Positions 61,101 to 64,000 of a DNA stretch of 64,000 nucleotides are shown piece after piece. The stretch is from Saprospiraceae bacterium (GTDB taxonomy: Bacteria; Bacteroidota; Bacteroidia; Chitinophagales; Saprospiraceae): contig JANQWK010000065.1 in NCBI GenBank assembly GCA_030729925.1, positions 23,656 through 87,655 of the forward strand. Direction: 5' to 3'. Every line of letters begins with the position of its first letter. Within the stretch, counting starts at the first letter, position 1. The notes beneath the pieces were generated by a model. The model saw only the letters and a program-made list of their open reading frames with translations. It was not told the origin of the DNA and did not search any database. The translations under genes were made by a program, and so were the position numbers.

Positions 61101-63523
61101 ACATCCAGGCCTACCCGCTGATTGGGTTCAGAAAAAGAATTTTCGTCAAAAAAAACGTTATCCACAGGAGTAGGCGCACACTCGCCCCCTGGTCCGCCGC
61201 TGGTCAGCGACCAATGTTCCGTTTCGTGCCACATCCCGGAGCCGCCCACCCAATAGAGGTCCCTACCGGCGTTTTGGCTAAACACCCAACCCTCGGAATT
61301 GCCCAAATTGACGGAATTGGTCGCAGACAGGATCCCCTGTCCCACGCTGTGAACATCCTGCACGACAATTCGATCGAGGGTAAGCGGTGATTTATGGGCC
61401 ATATAGGCCTGTCTGTACAATTGATTACTCCGAAACTCGATCATCCTGCCACAACCACCGGGGGCACGCAGGTCGTCCACAAAAAGCGTATCTCCCTCAT
61501 CCATCACATACTCGGATCCTCTGGCAATCCGCCAGGTCCCGACCTTAGTACTACTGGAAAAAAATCCGCCCCCCCACATTTCGAGGGTATCAATGATGTG
61601 GTTAAGTTTGGGATAATCCGAATTGAGGCTACTGCCAAAATTGCAGATCACCTTGTGGTAATTGAGCTGAGGAGTCCCCAGGTGTCGCAGATCGCCGTAC
61701 CAAAAATACTCGATAGTGGAAGTCCCTGCATCGAAACTCAGGTTATCGGCATTGAGCCACCAGTTCAGGTAATTATAATCCGGCGTCCGCAATTTAACAT
61801 GGGAATTGCCCAGTTGCAAGCTTCTGGGTCTGCTGGAAACAGCATGAAACTGCTGGCAGGCCATCACCTGATCGTTCGTATTGAGATTGCCTTGGTTAAA
61901 ATAGATGTAGCGGGTCACGTCCAGGCTATCCAACAAGCGCCAGCTGCCTTGCCCGTCAAACACGGCATTCTTTTTAAACAATTTGCCTGAGCTGGCAATC
62001 GAGTTGCCCGGGTTGTTGCTCTCGAAGAAGACATCCCCCTCGAAATCGAGTTGCATATCGGGGATCAGCGTCAGCGAACCAAAGATATGCAGGTTTTTTT
62101 CGAACGATCCTTGTAGCTTGGGATTGCCGGTCGCGCCGGTCCAGTCCATCGAGCGACAATAAGGATTATCAACATTGAGCGCAACCACAGATCCGATGCC
62201 GGGAAAAGAATTTGCGTCGAAAAACACATCATCGCCTGCGGTAGGCACGCAACTTCCCCCCGGCCCACCGCTGCTTTGTGCCCAGTGAGCCGGATCGTTC
62301 CAATTGCCGGAGCCCCCTACCCAGTAGAGTTTTGTATTGGACTTGGGCGTGATTGCCCAGCCGATATTGTTGCCCAGATCTGCACTATTATCGGCTGTGA
62401 ACGTTGCTCCGCCTTCGGCATGAATATCTCGCAGCGAGAGGTAGGAACCGGAAATAGTTCCGGCAGTAGCCCGGAACACCACAGCCCTGCCCGGCTCGGA
62501 ACCGAACAATTGAATAGGGGTACTACAAGTTCCGGGAGCGGTCAACTGTTCCAGAACATAAGTATAACCTGCATCGAAAGTAAAATTCTTGCCTTCCCCC
62601 AATTCGAGTTCGCCAAAACGCATGGCACCGATCAGTTTGGCATCGTTGCGCATGGCCAGTCTTTGGATATGCAACTCGAAATTATCCTTAGGATCTTTCT
62701 GCAACAAGCTCTTCCCAATGGGATTTGAAAACACCACTGTGCCCAGTTGCACCGTTTCCGGAAAAGGATTCCGCACCCGAAAAAACACATCGGGCGAACT
62801 AAAATCCAGGGTGGCCTGGGAAGCACTTAGCGTAAGGCCGGGTAGCGACTCGATCTCCGCCACGGGTTCCCATTCTGCCCAGGGGACAAGTCGGTAAGGC
62901 ACCCCGGTAACGGTCAGGTAGGAAGTCCCCAGCTCCAGTTGTAGCAATCCGGAAGGTCGGATGCGCAGCAGCTCGCAAGTAATGGGCTGTCCTGCCGCAA
63001 AAAACATCCCTGACTCCCATCGAAGCAAGCTATCCACCTTGAACCCATCCAGCAGGATCCACTCCCCACCAGCCCCTGCAAACGTCGCATTGCGCTGGAG
63101 GGTATGTCCGGCCAGGTTGATTTCATTATCCGGATCGCTAGCCAGGAACAACACATCCCCCTTAAAATCGAACACCATATCTGGGTTCAGGATCAGCGAG
63201 CCATGAATTTGCAGGACAAAGCGCTCGGGTGCCGTAAACACAGGTCGGCCGGTAGCCCCTGTCCATACCAGATCCTTACAAAAAACCGTAGGCGTATTCA
63301 CGGTAACCACCTGATTGGGCCCGGTAAACGACCGTTCGTCAAAAAACACCCGATCACTCGCTGTCGGGATAGTGTTATGTTGAACCGTCCCCCCTGAGGT
63401 CGTCACCCAATGGCTGATATCTGACCAATTGCCCGAGCCCCCGACCCAATAATAATCAGCAGCGCTCACCGGGAAGTAGATCAATCCGACCAACGCCAGC
63501 AAAACCAATAGCGTACGCACCAT
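58196..63523 (-). CDS. Giant T9SS type B (gliding-motility C-terminal domain) surface protein
   Basis: 1775 residues from ATG 63523 (MVRTLLVLLALVGLIYFPVSA, signal). Three long repeats start with YYWVGGSGNWSDISHW-like segments at about residues 22, 400 and 760, each with PTAxDxVFFDxNSF and a later WTGATG motif. Between about 1120 and 1680 are eight Ig-like repeats of about 70 residues (LGTDTTICDN, YRWQDGSTGSSFEV, SPGLYTLS, then a Cys and Asp), each with a paired Cys. The last 95 residues are the CHU_C/TIGR04131 type B sorting domain (PNAFSPNGDGTNDDFRPF, FRVFDRWGNLVFE, WDGTFRG, GVFVYFLHVKY). Probably a cell-surface adhesin or matrix protein; a strong promoter precedes it. Confidence 0.93.
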   Translation of the reverse strand: MVRTLLVLLALVGLIYFPVSAADYYWVGGSGNWSDISHWVTTSGGTVQHNTIPTASDRVFFDERSFTGPNQVVTVNTPTVFCKDLVWTGATGRPVFTAPERFVLQIHGSLILNPDMVFDFKGDVLFLASDPDNEINLAGHTLQRNATFAGAGGEWILLDGFKVDSLLRWESGMFFAAGQPITCELLRIRPSGLLQLELGTSYLTVTGVPYRLVPWAEWEPVAEIESLPGLTLSASQATLDFSSPDVFFRVRNPFPETVQLGTVVFSNPIGKSLLQKDPKDNFELHIQRLAMRNDAKLIGAMRFGELELGEGKNFTFDAGYTYVLEQLTAPGTCSTPIQLFGSEPGRAVVFRATAGTISGSYLSLRDIHAEGGATFTADNSADLGNNIGWAITPKSNTKLYWVGGSGNWNDPAHWAQSSGGPGGSCVPTAGDDVFFDANSFPGIGSVVALNVDNPYCRSMDWTGATGNPKLQGSFEKNLHIFGSLTLIPDMQLDFEGDVFFESNNPGNSIASSGKLFKKNAVFDGQGSWRLLDSLDVTRYIYFNQGNLNTNDQVMACQQFHAVSSRPRSLQLGNSHVKLRTPDYNYLNWWLNADNLSFDAGTSTIEYFWYGDLRHLGTPQLNYHKVICNFGSSLNSDYPKLNHIIDTLEMWGGGFFSSSTKVGTWRIARGSEYVMDEGDTLFVDDLRAPGGCGRMIEFRSNQLYRQAYMAHKSPLTLDRIVVQDVHSVGQGILSATNSVNLGNSEGWVFSQNAGRDLYWVGGSGMWHETEHWSLTSGGPGGECAPTPVDNVFFDENSFSEPNQRVGLDVSLQYCKNMTWGNLGKPAVFWGHNLHVFGSITTSPDVKIDWWSFLALRSEENNNYIKIGAAGRIDVVEVIGGGSFLLQDSLDVRYFTQRNGVFHSNGYGVELDYFTGGQWYRENSPKLIMGGSPWQVKGDDQIWQASWSVYGPMEFQGDSSLVEFTSPRARIYSDHSLGFNNVLFSAQDGQSKIEAVNVSSGVFNRLEFRNNGIIIGPHTIDSLIFSAGKSYQLDAFQSQVVKDYFQMIGNNCLSIGLSSTQPGQQSTVIMNGGVVAADFVQMRDQLGQGTTRFFAGNNSTNIGNSNTNWVFESAEDYVDDGILGRDIVLCKASSVELDGRTYSPGETYRWSTGESSPTIGIDQPGTYWVELRYGDNCVLRDSIVLLEPEAFIADLPADTTLCEGDTLRLEPDIDLLGLTFLWQDSSTQSSFTVRQPGNYKVTLELTGCTASDSLSVAYTPTPAVNLGTDQLLCPDQTTTLNTTLPDATAYRWQDGSTNATFLASSPGNYVAEVFNGRCVGTDTVQIAYEAPLGLDLGGDMLICENTTVTLIPKVNGEDPVVYRWQNGSATNTFVAGTAGVFWVEATRNECSERDSIAIGLKSLPRFELGQDTVLCEGEQALLGTNVPGATYLWQDGNTSNTIQIARAGTYWLQTEREGCVFRDTLSASYTVLPTNRLGADKTICQGQTLTLDASVDGATYAWQNGSSSPQLTTGTAGNYEVSILVGRCSIRDTVAVGVLPLPVFELGRDTQLCAPAALVLRVETPADSYRWQDGSAQSALTVNSSGLIRATAVKDGCSWTDSLRVEVFDPLVPNLGTDTTICDNTSLILRSDVSAQAYRWQDGSTGSSFEVTSPGLYTLSTFEGPCSVSNSINIAFRSCTVFKAFLPNAFSPNGDGTNDDFRPFLPPDVEVMDYMFRVFDRWGNLVFETNQTDAAWDGTFRGSALPQGVFVYFLHVKYRDDFVEDTAQLSGDVLLTR

Positions 63524-63557
63524 AACCGGGAGATTTGAACATAACAAGTAATACTAT

Positions 63558-63588
63558 CAAATTTAACCCTTTTGGAGATGATAGGCAA
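63558..63588 (-). promoter_or_regulatory. Promoter of the giant T9SS gene
   Basis: Minus strand TTG (63588-63586), 20 bases, TAAATTTG (63565-63558), 35 bases before ATG 63523. Exact consensus and spacing. Confidence 0.72.
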
Positions 63589-63622
63589 GAGAGAGAAGGG
63601 GGGATAGGATGTACGAAGTCGC

Positions 63623-63841
63623 TTAAAGAGTCATCTTGTAACCAAAATCATCCGGAATACTTACGACCCCGCTTAAGCTTTCTACCAATGGCGTGAGGGT
63701 AATATCCTCCGATTTATTTTCTATCAAAGAACTCAGGTAAGACGCTATCAGTCTGGACAGGCTAATCTTATGATGTTGTGCATAAACTTTAGCCTCCTCA
63801 AGCACCCGTTCATCCAGGCTAAGTGTGAGCTTTTTATCCGT
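63623..63841 (-). pseudogene. DUF6364-type antitoxin with lost or unusual start codon
   Basis: The frame reads KKLTLSLDERVLEEAKVYAQ, then SLSRLIASYLSSL, and ITLTPLVESLSGVVSIPDDFGYK, matching ribbon-helix-helix-like DUF6364 antitoxins (usually M-D/K-KKLTL... at the N-terminus). Here the codon where Met is expected is ACG (63841-63839), and a TGA lies three codons further upstream (63853-63851); no ATG, GTG or TTG precedes the conserved start. GTG 63805 would drop the N-terminal strand. The end is also shorter than usual. No PIN toxin follows. Either ACG initiates or the gene is decayed. Confidence 0.55.
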
Positions 63842-64000
63842 GGGGATATTTCAAGAAATCCAGGCACCTGCATCATATCCATGATCTGGTTATCGGGGGC
63901 GTAGTTGTTCTTTGTCGTGACTCCAGCAATTTCTCATGTGGAAAATAACTGCCTGCAGATCGAACCATAAACTCCATAATCCCGAAGGGTATTGTATTGC
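63842..64000. other. Window edge, no recognised feature
   Basis: About 160 bases upstream of the antitoxin remnant. Short minus-strand frames exist, but none matched a family and stops are frequent. Nothing else seen. Confidence 0.4.

Noticed and set aside
1..64000. CRISPR arrays, rRNA, tRNA and insertion sequences
   Set aside because: No regularly spaced repeats, no rRNA-like stretches, no cloverleaf with the conserved TTC-containing loop, and no transposase frame were seen by eye. A tRNAscan and an Infernal run would settle the RNA genes.

Overview
The window reads as a chromosomal segment of a Bacteroidota bacterium, most likely Saprospiria-like (Lewinella/Haliscomenobacter type). The signs are three type IX secretion substrates (two with a type A C-terminal domain, one giant protein with a type B/CHU_C domain), a TonB-dependent Oar-like receptor, glutamine synthetase II, type 2 OMP decarboxylase, many lipoproteins with short signal peptides, and repeated upstream boxes of the Bacteroidetes promoter form TAnnTTTG, several with a TTG 18-20 bases before. 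I saw no rRNA, tRNA, CRISPR array or insertion sequence. Everything is from reading the sequence; family names come from recognised motifs, not database searches.

Layout. 1-2.9 kb: end of a probable outer-membrane protein, then Kdo transferase and the heptose kinase (LPS core). 3-4.7 kb: T9SS substrate. 4.8-8.8 kb (minus): lysA and valS. 8.9-11.8 kb: ECF sigma factor with a membrane partner, a lipoprotein-like degenerate pyrophosphatase, a GIN-repeat protein and a small lipoprotein. 11.8-18.8 kb: serine hydrolase, TauE-like permease, DUF5916 outer-membrane protein, lipoprotein and glutamine synthetase II. 19-25.7 kb: HhH outer-membrane protein, NamZ-like lipoprotein, exonuclease/GIY-YIG fusion, pyrF, nfu and mrp. 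25.8-30.3 kb: operon of a RibF-glycosyltransferase fusion, a pseudouridine synthase and a GT39 transferase.

30.4-37.4 kb holds the most unusual block: four tandem paralogues, each with a secretion or lipoprotein signal, periplasmic TPR-like helices, one membrane helix and a cytoplasmic AraC-type DNA-binding domain. Behind it is an unrecognised gene (37.8 kb) set among hairpins and a 32-base palindrome. 38.6-49.2 kb: alpha/beta hydrolase, second T9SS paralogue, SufA-type protein, Tat-exported aminotransferase, aminopeptidase P, degenerate trehalase-like lipoprotein, ChaN-like protein, SRPBCC-GyrI fusion and a lipoprotein. 49.5-52.8 kb: TonB receptor.

53.2-58.2 kb: a cytoplasmic NamZ-family protein, then a tightly overlapping four-gene cassette of UbiA prenyltransferase, type III polyketide synthase, methyltransferase and FAD oxidoreductase. 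This looks like a compact pathway for a prenylated or reduced phenolic lipid or quinone. 58.2-63.5 kb: the giant modular T9SS protein. The right edge holds a damaged or oddly started DUF6364-type antitoxin.

The best candidates for something undescribed are the four-copy TPR-TM-AraC array with its hairpin-flanked neighbour, the UbiA/T3PKS/MT/FAD cassette, the RibF-GT2 fusion, and two apparent secreted pseudoenzymes (pyrophosphatase-like and trehalase-like).
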